From NCBI RefSeq assembly GCF_014646695.1, contig NZ_BMNT01000021.1, forward strand, positions 82,604-146,603: 64,000 bases of DNA, read 5' to 3'. Below, one piece after another: positions 1 through 8,504 of this stretch. The notes below the pieces were generated by a model that worked only from the letters and a program-made list of their open reading frames with translations, was not told where the DNA came from and did no database searches. Numbering within the stretch: position 1 is the stretch's first letter; the number at the start of each line of letters is the position of its first letter. Both the position numbers and the translations under genes were made by a program. This DNA comes from Sphaerisporangium melleum. GTDB taxonomy: Bacteria > Actinomycetota > Actinomycetes > Streptosporangiales > Streptosporangiaceae.

Positions 1-847
1 CGATGCGAATCCAGTAACCCTCGACGTTGATGCGGATCTGTCCCAGGGCGGAGTCGAAGTTGGTGGTGGGTTTGGTCCACTTCGACCACTCCAGGACGAT
101 GACCCGGGTGGGGATCTTGATGATCTGGGCGAACCAGGGATTGATCCGATAGCGGCCCCGGCTGAGGGTCTGCTCCTGGGCGCCGCGCTGCCCGCCGCCG
201 GCGAGGAACACCGCGGGTAACTGGAAGTCCTCGTGCCCGGGCACCCGGTGGCCGACCGAGCCCTCCTCCTCGGGCGCCTCGCCCTCGCGGACCACGACCA
301 CCCCGGCCGAGCCCTCCGGGATCTCGACCTCTCTGAGATCGTCGGCCGTCAGGTCGTCCCGCCCGGTGCCCACCGTGTCCACGGTGATCACCTCGAACAG
401 GCGGGTGTTGACGGCGTAGGAGGCGTCGCCGGGCAGGACGCCCGGCTGCCTGCCTTTCTCGCCGCCGCCGGCGAGAAAGGCGGCGCCGTCCTCGAAACCG
501 GCGCAGGCGACCGCGGCGCACAGGCTCCGGGTGAGCGGCGGCGGGGCGCCGTCCTTGGCGATGACCAGGCCGATCGTGCCCGGAGGGACGGACGTGCGCG
601 GCACGTTCTCGACCCGGTAGAGGAACGCCGGCCGCAGGTAGACCCGATCGGGGCGCAAAGTGTCGGCCTGATAGCCGGGGGAGGAGGGATGGACCCGGAT
701 CTCGCGGTCGCGGTCGTCGCGATGGACGACGCCGTACCGCCGGTAGACGACGCCGACGTGGCCGGGCGGCACCCGCACCGTGCTCCGGGCGAGGTAGACG
801 ACGGCCGCGACGAGCAGGATCGCCACGATCAGGAGGAGAATCGGCAT
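1..847 (-). CDS. SPFH/band-7 (flotillin-like) membrane protein, 3' end outside window
   Basis: The start codon is ATG at 847 and the frame stays open to the window edge, so only about 282 N-terminal residues are visible. A hydrophobic anchor at residues 3-18 (ILLLIVAILLVAAVVYLA) is followed by a beta-rich stretch beginning RVPPGHVGVVYRRYG. Two similar segments follow, GGGEKGRQPGVLPG and GGGQRGAQEQTLSRG, each leading into a Y.(V/I)N element, as in the long SPFH proteins common in cyanobacteria. SPFH proteins form membrane-bound oligomeric scaffolds. One base separates this start from the stop of the upstream TIR gene (TGAcATG), so the two are almost certainly co-translated. The family assignment rests on motif recall; the C-terminus is not visible. 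Confidence 0.75.
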   Translation of the reverse strand, partial: MPILLLIVAILLVAAVVYLARSTVRVPPGHVGVVYRRYGVVHRDDRDREIRVHPSSPGYQADTLRPDRVYLRPAFLYRVENVPRTSVPPGTIGLVIAKDGAPPPLTRSLCAAVACAGFEDGAAFLAGGGEKGRQPGVLPGDASYAVNTRLFEVITVDTVGTGRDDLTADDLREVEIPEGSAGVVVVREGEAPEEEGSVGHRVPGHEDFQLPAVFLAGGGQRGAQEQTLSRGRYRINPWFAQIIKIPTRVIVLEWSKWTKPTTNFDSALGQIRINVEGYWIRI

Positions 848-848
848 G

Positions 849-1820
849 TCACGTACCGCCTTGTCCGCGTAGTCGCAGGTGCACCGCCATCACCGTCTGC
901 CGCCACCTGGCGTGCCAGCCCTTGTGCGCTTCGATCTGCGGGTTGCGCAGCGTCGGGAAGAAGCCGTGCGGGTAGGGCGCGGGCGGGACGAACTCCCCGT
1001 ACGGAGGGATCGCCCTCCGGTCGCGGAGCCAGCCGAGCGAGTCCGCCAGCGCGTAGAAGTCGCCCGCCTGGCCCGCCGGAGTGCCCGGGGGCGGTCCAGG
1101 GTGGACGCCGAGCTGAGCGCGGAAGCCCTGCGTGCCGCCCGAGCGCTCCGCCCAGGCCGCGTCGATCTCCCCGAGCAGGCCGTAGGACAGCCGCGCCCCG
1201 TCGCCGCGGCGCAGGCCGCCGTCGGCGAGCCGTCCGGCGGGTGCCAGCAGCAGCGAGGTCGTGAGGATGTCGGCATGCTCGACGCGGCCGTCGAACAGAC
1301 AGGCCCGCAGCTTGCGCAGCGACGCCTCGTCCGTGGGCCGGGACGCGGGAGCCGCGCTCGGCGGCGCCGGAGGCAGCCAGGTGTGCCGGGTCGCGGGGGA
1401 GTAGGCGTCGCGGACGCGGTGGAGCAGGCCGAGCGTGCGCTCGTCGAGCAGCGTGCCACCCCTGGCGTCGAAGTAGTGGGTCGAGGCGAGCAGGAAGAAC
1501 CGCTCACCGCTGAGCAGGATCGGGATGATCAGGCGGTCGTGCAGCTGTGCTTCGAGGACCTCCCGTTCCACCCATTCCGATTCCTGCGACGCGCCCGACA
1601 TCACGACGATGACGCCGAGCGCGCGGGTGATCATGTTTCGGGTGTCCCGGGCGAACCGGCTCCCGACCACCAGGTGCGCGTCGTACCAGATCGGAAGGCC
1701 GGCCTCCTCGAGTTGCCCGGCCAGCCGTTTCACGTACCCCGTGTCGTTGCGGGAGTACGAGATGAAGAAGGAGGGCTTGTCGCTTTCGGCAAAGTTCAAG
1801 TCGTCCGCCAGGTAAGCCAA
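849..1820 (-). CDS. TIR-domain protein with C-terminal GUN4-like domain
   Basis: This 323-residue protein has a TIR domain at about residues 16-110: FFISYSRND, GLPIWYD and W83-V-E-R-E87, the WxxxE motif holding the presumed NADase glutamate. A Pro/Ala linker (150-162) leads to residues 168-312, which follow the GUN4 tetrapyrrole-binding pattern: ADILTTSLLL, LLGEIDAAWAERSGGTQGF, ALADSLGWL and PHGFFPT. GUN4 is known from chlorophyll synthesis, but GUN4-like domains also occur fused to signalling domains in bacteria. Here a sensor (GUN4) plus effector (TIR) is inferred. The start is a TTG at 1820 with no clear ribosome site, so a different start is possible. It is the first gene of the pair with the SPFH protein. 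Confidence 0.7.
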   Translation of the reverse strand: MAYLADDLNFAESDKPSFFISYSRNDTGYVKRLAGQLEEAGLPIWYDAHLVVGSRFARDTRNMITRALGVIVVMSGASQESEWVEREVLEAQLHDRLIIPILLSGERFFLLASTHYFDARGGTLLDERTLGLLHRVRDAYSPATRHTWLPPAPPSAAPASRPTDEASLRKLRACLFDGRVEHADILTTSLLLAPAGRLADGGLRRGDGARLSYGLLGEIDAAWAERSGGTQGFRAQLGVHPGPPPGTPAGQAGDFYALADSLGWLRDRRAIPPYGEFVPPAPYPHGFFPTLRNPQIEAHKGWHARWRQTVMAVHLRLRGQGGT

Positions 1821-2293
1821 TGCGGTAATTGCAAGATCGAAGAGCCCCGTCCCCCGTGGCGGGCCATTGCCGAAATCCTACGTTTGCCGCGGCTTTCGCG
1901 AGCGCTCGCCGCCGGAAATCCTGGTTAACCCGTACGCCCGTTGTGGAGTTTGGCCGGATATGTACTAAAGAAGAAAAAAGTCGGGATTCGCGGCCGATCG
2001 CCGCGGCGCTCGCGCCACGCGAATTTCACCGGCCGGAACCCTGACGCCGACCGTGTGCTCAACGCCGGCGTCCGCATCGGAGAGGTTCGCGGGCTTTCCG
2101 CGATCGCTGCCGGAGCTCCTACCGGGGACCGAGGGCAGGCCGGACGTCCCCGGACGACGGCCGTAGAGTGATCTCCGGCCGATCGCGCCCGGCCGTGCGG
2201 CGCGGAGAAGCCGAAGGGAAGCGGAGACGCCATGCGCCGGTGGCCTGCCCGCCCATGCGGGCGCGGGGAGGTCACGGCCGAGAGGAGACGGCC
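1821..2293. other. Intergenic region between the TIR operon and the PfkB gene
   Basis: No protein-like frame is seen on either strand. An A-rich patch at about 1964-1980 stands out from the GC-rich surroundings. Read on the minus strand it contains TACATA at 1964-1959, a possible -10 element for the TIR/SPFH operon. No convincing -35 element was found. Confidence 0.4.
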
Positions 2294-3301
2294 GTGAGTT
2301 CTTGCCAGGAGACGGCCGCGAAGGGTGGCGCGACGGCGGAGTTCGACGTCGTGGTGATCGGCGGCGCGGGCGTGGACACGACGGTCTACGTGCCGGAACT
2401 GCCGTTGCCGTACGCCGACACCTACCCGGTGCCGCCCGTCGTCGACCGCATCGGCAACACCGGCAGCGGCGTCGTCCTGGGCTGCCACGAGCTCGGCTTG
2501 CGGGCGATCCTGGTCGACCTGATCGGCGACGACCCCCAGGGCCGGCTGGTCCGCGACCACCTCGCCGCGCGCGGCGCCGGCTTCGCCTTCGCCACCGTGC
2601 CCGAGGGCACCCGCCGCAGCGTCCTGCTCGTCGGCCCCGACGGGCGCCGCACCTCCCTGTTCGACCCGCGCGCCGCCGCCGGGCAGCGCCTGCCCGCCGA
2701 GCTGTACCGGCCCGCGATCGAACGCGCCCGGCACGTCCACCTGTCCATCACCGACTTCTCCCGGCACCTGTACCCCGAACTGCGCGCGCTCGGCGTCCCC
2801 GTCTCCACCGACCTGCACGACTGGGACGGCGAGAACCCCTACCACCAGGACTTCGCCCACGGCTCCGACCTGGTCTTCCTGTCCGCCGCCAAACTCGCCG
2901 ACCCGGTCACGGTCATGCGCGCCATCGCCGCGCGCGGCCGGGCCACCACCGTCGTCTGCACCGCCGGAGCCGCCGGCGCCTACCTTCTAGAGGTCACCCC
3001 GGGCGGCCCTGACGCACCCGCGGCGGCGCGGCCACCGGGCACAGGGGCTCGGGAACGCGCCGTCTCCGCCGAGGTGCGGCACTTCCCGGCCGCGCCCCCG
3101 CCCGGGCCGGTCGTGGACGCCAACGGCGCGGGCGACGCCTTCGTGTCCGGCTTCCTCTACGGCCGCCTGCGCGGCCTGCCCGCCCCCGACTGCGTCCACC
3201 TCGGCACCATCGCCGGCGCCCATGCCTGCACCACCGAAGGCACCCACGAGAACCCCATCGACGAGCAGACCCTGCGAGCACGCATGAAGCCACACCACTG
3301 A
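2294..3301 (+). CDS. PfkB/ribokinase-family carbohydrate kinase
   Basis: The product is a 335-residue cytosolic sugar or nucleoside kinase of the PfkB family. The C-terminal signature VVDANGAGDAFVSGFL matches the family's DTxGAGD anion-hole and catalytic-base motif, with N in place of T. The N-terminal strand VVVIGGAGVDTT and the turn NTGSGVVLG fit the substrate-binding lid region. The GTG at 2294 is chosen because GAGGAG lies 5-8 bases upstream; the frame is open further upstream, but that part is Arg-rich and unlike the family. The substrate cannot be read from sequence. It stands alone with no coupled neighbour. Confidence 0.85.
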   Translation: MSSCQETAAKGGATAEFDVVVIGGAGVDTTVYVPELPLPYADTYPVPPVVDRIGNTGSGVVLGCHELGLRAILVDLIGDDPQGRLVRDHLAARGAGFAFATVPEGTRRSVLLVGPDGRRTSLFDPRAAAGQRLPAELYRPAIERARHVHLSITDFSRHLYPELRALGVPVSTDLHDWDGENPYHQDFAHGSDLVFLSAAKLADPVTVMRAIAARGRATTVVCTAGAAGAYLLEVTPGGPDAPAAARPPGTGARERAVSAEVRHFPAAPPPGPVVDANGAGDAFVSGFLYGRLRGLPAPDCVHLGTIAGAHACTTEGTHENPIDEQTLRARMKPHH

Positions 3302-3491
3302 CGAACAGACGTGTAGGCGGGCCGGAACAGGCGTCCATCGCCACGCGGCACCGCCGTCTCGCGGGACACCACCCGCAAGTAAGGTGGCCCGGCCTCCGCA
3401 CCAGCACGAAGCCGGCTCGACAGCCCCGCCCGTGCGGGGATGTTCCTGCTCCTGCGGTCCTTGCGTTCCTCCCCTTCAGGGGAGGAACGGG

Positions 3492-3719
3492 TTATTGGAA
3501 GTCGAACTCGTTCGCGCGGACGCCGGCGAGGAAGGCGTTCCATTCTGCCCGGGTGTAAAGAATGATCGGCCCTTCGGGGTGGTGACTGTGCCGGACGGCG
3601 ATCCGGTCGGATCCGTCGAGGACGGGGCCCGCTTCGACACAGTCACTGCCGCCGTTGGGACTGAACGTGCTGATATGCCACGAGACACGGAGCTCTTCCG
3701 GCGAAGTCGGCATGGTCAC
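3492..3719 (-). CDS. DUF397 domain protein
   Basis: This 75-residue protein matches the actinomycete DUF397 family: an N-terminal W-H/K-S/T pattern (LRVSWHISTFSPNGGSDCVEAGP), then VAVRHSH-type and PIILYTRAEWNAFLAGVRANEFDF segments. DUF397 proteins are small partners of XRE regulators of the WhiJ/AbaA type that influence development and antibiotic production in Streptomyces. The gene overlaps the upstream XRE gene by four bases (ATGA), indicating translational coupling. No catalytic residues are evident. Confidence 0.9.
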   Translation of the reverse strand: MTMPTSPEELRVSWHISTFSPNGGSDCVEAGPVLDGSDRIAVRHSHHPEGPIILYTRAEWNAFLAGVRANEFDFQ

Positions 3720-4585
3720 TGTGCCCTCGCTTTCCGCCCTTGGGGGAGCGAATCCGCAGCCGCCTTGATGCGGCTCCTCGACTCGTCTGTCGTGAGGCAG
3801 TGATCACGCAGGCGATCAAATTTCATGATAAGTCGCTCGACGCGGTCCGTCTCGACGTAGAGACCGCCGGCGGGAGTGTCCACATAGCCGACCTCGGGAA
3901 ACGGCTCTGGCATCCCGAAGAGGAGGAAGGTGCCTTCCGGGCTGGGGTGGATCGGTGATCTCAGCGGCAGCACCCGTATGGTGATGTTGGGCCGTTCGGA
4001 CAGCTCGATCAGATGTACGAGCTGCTCTTTCAGGACCTCTGTCCCGCCAGGTGCCCTGTGGAGCAGGCTCTCGTCCAGTACGGCTTCGATCTCTGGAGGG
4101 TCGGGAGCGCTGAGGATCCGTTGGCGTTCGAGCCGGAACGGAGGTCCGAAGGGAGTCAGGTCGGCGTTGGTGTCGGATCCCGGGATCAGGGCTTCCATGT
4201 AGCCGGGTGTTTGGAGTAGTCCAGGTACTACGACGGCGTCGAACGACTGTATTCGTACCGCGCGGCTTTCGAGCCAGGCGTAGTCGATGATCAGTTTGGG
4301 CAGGTTGTCCGAGTAGCCGTCCCACCAGCCGGTCTCCCACACCTCACCGGCAAGCCGCATCAAGCTCTCGCGCTGCCGTGCGGACGCGTCGTACAGGTCC
4401 AGAAGCGTGCGGACATCGGGCAGGCGAATGGGGTAGAGCCCGGCCTCGAACCGGCTCAGGGTAGGACCTTCCCTCTGGATATGGGCCGCGGCCTCCTTCA
4501 GTGTGAGCCGTGACGCTTCGCGGAGTTCTCGCAGCTCCCGCCCAAGCCACTGTGCCCGCAGAGTCATCCCGCGCTTCGAGGTCAT
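3716..4585 (-). CDS. XRE-family regulator with DUF5753 domain (Scr1/WhiJ type)
   Basis: The 289-residue protein has an N-terminal Cro/C1-type helix-turn-helix (LGRELRELREASRLTLKEAAAHIQREGPTLSRFEAG, residues about 14-50). The C-terminal half is a DUF5753 domain (IQSFDAVVVPGLLQTPGYMEALI ... RPNITIRVLPL ... TFLLFGMPEPFPEVGYVDT). It is translationally coupled to the DUF397 gene and diverges from an ATP-binding protein gene. This triad is a recurrent actinomycete regulatory module. An inverted repeat in the shared upstream region is a plausible operator for this protein. Confidence 0.92.
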   Translation of the reverse strand: MTSKRGMTLRAQWLGRELRELREASRLTLKEAAAHIQREGPTLSRFEAGLYPIRLPDVRTLLDLYDASARQRESLMRLAGEVWETGWWDGYSDNLPKLIIDYAWLESRAVRIQSFDAVVVPGLLQTPGYMEALIPGSDTNADLTPFGPPFRLERQRILSAPDPPEIEAVLDESLLHRAPGGTEVLKEQLVHLIELSERPNITIRVLPLRSPIHPSPEGTFLLFGMPEPFPEVGYVDTPAGGLYVETDRVERLIMKFDRLRDHCLTTDESRSRIKAAADSLPQGRKARAQ

Positions 4586-4656
4586 CCGCCACCTCCGGTC
4601 GTTACGTCGAGCGCAACGTTATCGCGCGCTTACTCCGGGTTGACCAATTTCCATGT

Positions 4657-4680
4657 ACGCCATGTACATGTGCATGGCGT
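4657..4680. promoter_or_regulatory. Inverted repeat in the divergent XRE/ATPase promoter region
   Basis: ACGCCATG (4657-4664) is repeated inverted as CATGGCGT (4673-4680) around an 8-base spacer. A TTGACC hexamer at 4640-4645 could be a -35 element for the rightward gene, with the repeat over the expected -10 zone. Control by the neighbouring XRE protein is inferred from position. Confidence 0.5.
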
Positions 4681-4748
4681 ATGGCATGCTCGCTGCGTAG
4701 TCGAGTGGTGACGAAGCGGAGTCGCCTTGAAGTGAGAGGTGGAATCAC

Positions 4749-5462
4749 GTGGTGGCCGCTACTGACCATCCGGTGGAGGATCGCCCCGAGGCACTGCTGC
4801 CGGGCCTGCGATGGCGGCGGGTGTTCCCCGGGGAGCCGGCGCAGCTCAAAGAGGTGCGCGCTTTCATCAACATGCTGCTGGCCGGCCATCCCGTCAGGGA
4901 TGACGCCTTGGTCTGTGCGGTGGAGTTGTGCGCCAACGCCATCGCTCACACGGCTTCGGGGGTGGACGGGGTCTTGGCTCTCGAGGTCTGGCTTTCCGAG
5001 GGACGAACCGTTCGCGTCTTGGTCCAGGACGCCGGCGGCCCGACGGTCCCGCTGCCTCGAACGGGCAGCGATGACGCGATGAGCGAAGGAGGAAGAGGTC
5101 TGGCCATCGTCGCGGCGCTCAGTGCTCGGACCGGGATGCTGGGCGATCATCGTGGGCGCCTCGTCTGGGCGGACCTGACTCTGCGCGAGGAGGGCGCCGG
5201 TGGGGCCACGGCAGGGCTCCGGTACGACTTCCACGGGTGGGAGGTGTGGTTCGGCTGCTGGACACGTCAGTGGTGGGCCATCCCGCGCGGGTGCGGGCCT
5301 TACCTGATCAGTGCCCCCTCGGAGAAGGATCTCCTACGTCAGATCGACCTCATAGAGCGTGACCTCGTGGAGTCCGCTGATCATTCGGCTGGTAACGGAG
5401 ACGTCCGCATCCCTCGTCAACGTCGTCCCGACCCTGAGGAGGACGACGTATCGGGCCGGTAG
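4749..5462 (+). CDS. ATP-binding protein of the HATPase/anti-sigma (RsbW-like) type
   Basis: The 237-residue protein contains a GHKL-type fold: VCAVELCANAIAHT (N box, residues about 56-69), RVLVQDAGGP (G1-like) and GGRGLAIVAALSARTG (G2 region). These small ATPases are common in actinomycetes beside XRE-DUF397 pairs and resemble anti-sigma factor kinases. The C-terminal 80 residues (YDFHGWEVWFGCWTRQWWAIP ...) are Trp-rich and look like a separate small domain. The GTG at 4749 is preceded by a purine-rich GAGAGGTGG. Divergent from the XRE gene. Confidence 0.8.
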   Translation: MVAATDHPVEDRPEALLPGLRWRRVFPGEPAQLKEVRAFINMLLAGHPVRDDALVCAVELCANAIAHTASGVDGVLALEVWLSEGRTVRVLVQDAGGPTVPLPRTGSDDAMSEGGRGLAIVAALSARTGMLGDHRGRLVWADLTLREEGAGGATAGLRYDFHGWEVWFGCWTRQWWAIPRGCGPYLISAPSEKDLLRQIDLIERDLVESADHSAGNGDVRIPRQRRPDPEEDDVSGR

Positions 5463-5503
5463 AGGGTTAAGGTAAGGGGCCTGTCTGCGTGGGGCGTTAG
5501 GGC

Positions 5504-5531
5504 GGGCCGCGGGAGGTGTTTCCCGAGGCCC
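5504..5531 (+). terminator. Hairpin terminator after the ATPase gene
   Basis: The arms GGGCCGCGGGA and TCCCGAGGCCC pair at 10 of 11 positions around a GGTGTT loop. It lies 42 bases after the stop. There is no T-run, as usual in high-GC actinomycetes. Confidence 0.55.
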
Positions 5532-5709
5532 GGGAGCAGAGATCCTGGTTTCACAAGTGCTTTCGACGCCGCCGAAATCGGCGCACCCCCACTTCGTCGC
5601 CCTTGTCCACGACGGAGCGCGCTTCGGACGTGGCGTCCTTGCCGGACGCGAGTCGACGACCGCGACCTGACGTGCGGTGCTGAACGGAGACACCGTGAGA
5701 GGGGCGGCA

Positions 5710-6414
5710 ATGGAAGAGGGCACACGCGGCGAGTTGGTCGGTCGGCTGGCCGAGGCGGTCAGGTCGGTCACGGTCGCGCACCCGGTGCGGGTCGCCATTG
5801 ACGGGCCGCCCGCAGCAGGCAAGACCACGCTGGCCGACGAGCTCGCCGTCGTTCTGCGTGCGCAGGACCGCAACGTCATCCGCGCGACCATCGACGACTT
5901 CCTGTTCCCCCGCGCACAGCGCTATCGGCGCGGCCGGTACTCGGCCGAAGGCTGCTATTTCGACGCGCACGATCGCGCCGCGCTGTGCCGGGTGCTGCTC
6001 GATCCGCTGGGCCCAGGCGGAGACCGGAGGTTCCAGCACGCGGTCTATGACAGAGACACCGACACCGCATCGTCCCCGCCGGTAACGATCGCTCCCGCGG
6101 ACGCCGTACTGCTCTTCGACGGCGTCTTCCTGCTGCGCCCGGAACTCCTCGACCGGTGGGACCTGCGCGTCTTCGTGTCCGTCCCGTTCGAGCGGACGGT
6201 GGATCGCGCCCAGGACCGGAACGCGGCGCCGGCCGGATCCACCGCCGACGCCGCCGAGATCGAACGTTCGTGGCGCGACCGCTATATCCCCGCCCAGCGG
6301 CTCTACTTCGCCACTGCCCGCCCGGCCGACCACGCCGACATCATCGTGTACAACGATCAACTCCAACGGCCTGCCTGGGAGGTCCGGCCACACTCATCGA
6401 TACACAAGATCTGA
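5710..6414 (+). CDS. Uridine kinase-like P-loop kinase
   Basis: This 234-residue protein carries a Walker A motif GPPAAGKTT (about residue 33) and the acidic strand TIDDFLFPR typical of the uridine kinase/phosphoribulokinase superfamily. DAVLLFDGVFLLRPELLDRWDLRVFVSVPFE is the core of the nucleoside-kinase fold. In Streptomyces and relatives such proteins are usually annotated only as uridine kinase; the real substrate is not settled. ATG at 5710 is favoured because AGAGGGG lies 5-6 bases upstream; GTG at 5695 is an alternative. Confidence 0.82.
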   Translation: MEEGTRGELVGRLAEAVRSVTVAHPVRVAIDGPPAAGKTTLADELAVVLRAQDRNVIRATIDDFLFPRAQRYRRGRYSAEGCYFDAHDRAALCRVLLDPLGPGGDRRFQHAVYDRDTDTASSPPVTIAPADAVLLFDGVFLLRPELLDRWDLRVFVSVPFERTVDRAQDRNAAPAGSTADAAEIERSWRDRYIPAQRLYFATARPADHADIIVYNDQLQRPAWEVRPHSSIHKI

Positions 6415-6708
6415 CGGTCATTCGTCGTCGGCCTCAACCTGCGGTGTGGTCACGAGGGTGTCCAGGTTCGTCGTGGTCACGATCACGGGTGCCCTCTCTT
6501 CGTGTCCGGAGGCGTTGGAACGGACTCATCGAGCGAGGGGTCCGCAAGGGCGGGGCAGCCGGTCGTTTCTGGGATGGGTACGTGTGGCCGGGATCTCACG
6601 CAGCGTTAGAGAGGTGTTCGGGGGGGCAGGGGGCGTTGCCGTAGTCGCCGCGTGGGTGCGGCCGAGCTTGGCGGCCGGTCCGGCGGCGTGGACGCGAGGA
6701 CGGGTCAC
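6415..6708. other. Intergenic region without recognised gene
   Basis: About 290 bases between the kinase and the first MFS gene. Only short biased frames occur, none with family resemblance. It presumably holds the promoter of the sugar block; no clear element is assigned. Confidence 0.4.
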
Positions 6709-8169
6709 ATGTCAGATGTCGTGCGAACGCTGGTGCCGGCGCGCCTTGACCGGTTGCCGTGGTCGCGGTTCCACACGCGGCTGGTGGTCGCGCTCGGGGT
6801 CGCGTGGGTGCTGGACGGGATGGAGATCACGATCGCGAGTGCGGTCGGCTCGGTCCTGCAGGACAGGCAGACGCTCGGGTTGACGGCGGTCGAGGTCGGG
6901 TTCACCGCGACCGTGTACCTCATCGGGCAGGTGGCGGGGGCGCTGGTGTTCGGCCGGCTGTCCGACCGGTTCGGCCGGCGCAAGCTGTTCATCCTCACCC
7001 TTGCGCTGTACCTGGCCGCCAACGGCATCACGGCGTTCTCCCCGAACCTGGCGTTCCTGCTGGTGTTCCGGTTCTTCGCCGGGGCGGGCATCGGCGGTGA
7101 GTACGCGGCGATCCACTCGGCGATCGACGAATTGATCCCCTCGCGTTACCGCGGGCGGGTGGACCTCGCGGTCAGCGGCACGTATTGGCTGGGCGCCATC
7201 GTCGGCACCGCGAGCACCTACATCCTCCTCAACCCCGACATCCTGCCGGTGGACCTGGGGTGGCGGCTCGGGCTGCTGATCGGCCCGGTGCTCGGTGCGC
7301 TGATCTGGGTGCTGCGCCGCCACCTGCCCGAGAGCCCTCGGTGGCTGCTCATGCACGGCCGGCACGAGGAGGCCGAGCAGGCCGTGGAGTCGGTCGAGAA
7401 GGCGGTCGCCCACGGCGGGCGGTCCCTGCCTCCGGTGGACGAGGACAAGGCGCTGGAGTTGCGCCCGCACGGTTCGCCGTCCTACCGGGAGATCGCGCGG
7501 GTGGTCCTGCGGGAGTACCCGGCTCGTACGGTGCTCGGCGCGACCATGATGATCAGCCAGTCGTTCCTGTACAACGCGATCTTCTTCACGTACGTGCTGG
7601 TGCTGAACACCTTCTACGGCGTCTCGCCGAACGACGCCTCCAAGTACCTGCTGGTCTTCGCGGTGGGCAACCTGGCCGGGCCGTTCATCCTCGGACCGCT
7701 GTTCGACACGGTGGGCCGCCGGCCGATGATCTCGTCGACCTACATCGTGTCCGGGGCGCTGCTGGCGCTCACCGGCTGGTTGTTCCAGCAGGGCGTGCTG
7801 ACCGCGGTCACCCAGACGATCGCGTGGTCGGTGATCTTCTTCGTGGCGTCGGCGGCGGCCAGTTCGGGCTATTTGACGGTCAGTGAGCTGTTCCCGCTGG
7901 AGATCAGGGCGCTGGCCATCGCGTTGTTCTTCTCGGTCGCCCAGGGCTTCGGCGCGCTCGGCCCCACGGTGTTCGGCGCGCTCATCGGCGACCAGGCGCA
8001 CCCGGACCCGACCCGGCTGTTCTACGGGTACCTGTTCGCCTCGGCGCTCATGATCGGCACCGGGATCGTGGCGTGGTTCTGCGCGGTCAAGGCCGAGCGC
8101 AGGTCGTTGGAGGATCTCACCCCCTCGCTGTCGATGCGGGACGCCAGGCCCGCCGCGGCCACCCGCTGA
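6709..8169 (+). CDS. MFS transporter, sugar/acid porter type (copy 1)
   Basis: This 486-residue membrane protein has about 12 predicted helices. It carries the MFS loop signature GRLSDRFGRRKLF between helices 2 and 3 and PESPRWLL after helix 6, both typical of the sugar porter/aromatic acid symporter branches. The ATG at 6709 follows GAGGACGGGTCAC; the frame is open upstream but not conserved in the second copy. The second copy starts 3.35 kb downstream and is nearly identical over long stretches, for example the whole GTYWLGA...PDILPVDLGWRLGLLIGPVLGA region. Position next to an arabinan/galactan-type hydrolase and Entner-Doudoroff genes suggests uptake of a released sugar or sugar acid; this is inference. 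Confidence 0.88.
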   Translation: MSDVVRTLVPARLDRLPWSRFHTRLVVALGVAWVLDGMEITIASAVGSVLQDRQTLGLTAVEVGFTATVYLIGQVAGALVFGRLSDRFGRRKLFILTLALYLAANGITAFSPNLAFLLVFRFFAGAGIGGEYAAIHSAIDELIPSRYRGRVDLAVSGTYWLGAIVGTASTYILLNPDILPVDLGWRLGLLIGPVLGALIWVLRRHLPESPRWLLMHGRHEEAEQAVESVEKAVAHGGRSLPPVDEDKALELRPHGSPSYREIARVVLREYPARTVLGATMMISQSFLYNAIFFTYVLVLNTFYGVSPNDASKYLLVFAVGNLAGPFILGPLFDTVGRRPMISSTYIVSGALLALTGWLFQQGVLTAVTQTIAWSVIFFVASAAASSGYLTVSELFPLEIRALAIALFFSVAQGFGALGPTVFGALIGDQAHPDPTRLFYGYLFASALMIGTGIVAWFCAVKAERRSLEDLTPSLSMRDARPAAATR

Positions 8170-8504
8170 CCCACTCGGGTGGCGGGGTGAAATTTTCACC
8201 GGTGAGGTGCACCCCGCGCTGGTGCGGACGGCCGCCGCGTGGCGGGACGGGCGGACCGGATGCGAGCAGGTCGCGCAGGGACGCGAGGCCGCCTCGTACG
8301 CCAGGGCCTGCGCCGCGGGCCGCCCACCCGCCGGGCGGGCGGCCCGCCGCTCTTGACGGTGCCGGTGCGCCCGCCAACACTGGCTCGCAGTCTCCCGCCG
8401 GCCGGTTCTCGACGCTCCGCCGGCGGTTGCGGCGTCGCGCTCACCGGGTGTTCTCCCGGTGAGCCGCGCCTTCATGCCGTCAGGTCGCGCCAGGAGGCAG
8501 TCTC
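8170..8504. other. Intergenic region with two inverted repeats
   Basis: There is no credible gene. A small palindrome GGTGAAA-t-TTTCACC sits at 8186-8200 just after the MFS stop. A stronger inverted repeat lies nearer the GH43 gene and is listed separately. Confidence 0.45.
8440..8463. promoter_or_regulatory. Perfect inverted repeat upstream of the GH43 gene
   Basis: CTCACCGGG (8440-8448) and CCCGGTGAG (8455-8463) form perfect 9-bp arms around TGTTCT, 42 bases before the start codon. It could be a regulator operator or a terminator for the upstream transcript; sequence alone does not decide. Confidence 0.45.

Noticed and set aside
2168..2293. N-terminal extension of the PfkB kinase from 2168
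   Set aside because: The extra 42 residues are Arg-rich and unlike the family; GTG 2294 has a clear GAGGAG.
8186..8200. GGTGAAA-t-TTTCACC as a firm terminator after MFS copy 1
   Set aside because: Perfect as a palindrome, but the short stem and one-base centre make it at least as likely to be an operator; not called as terminator.
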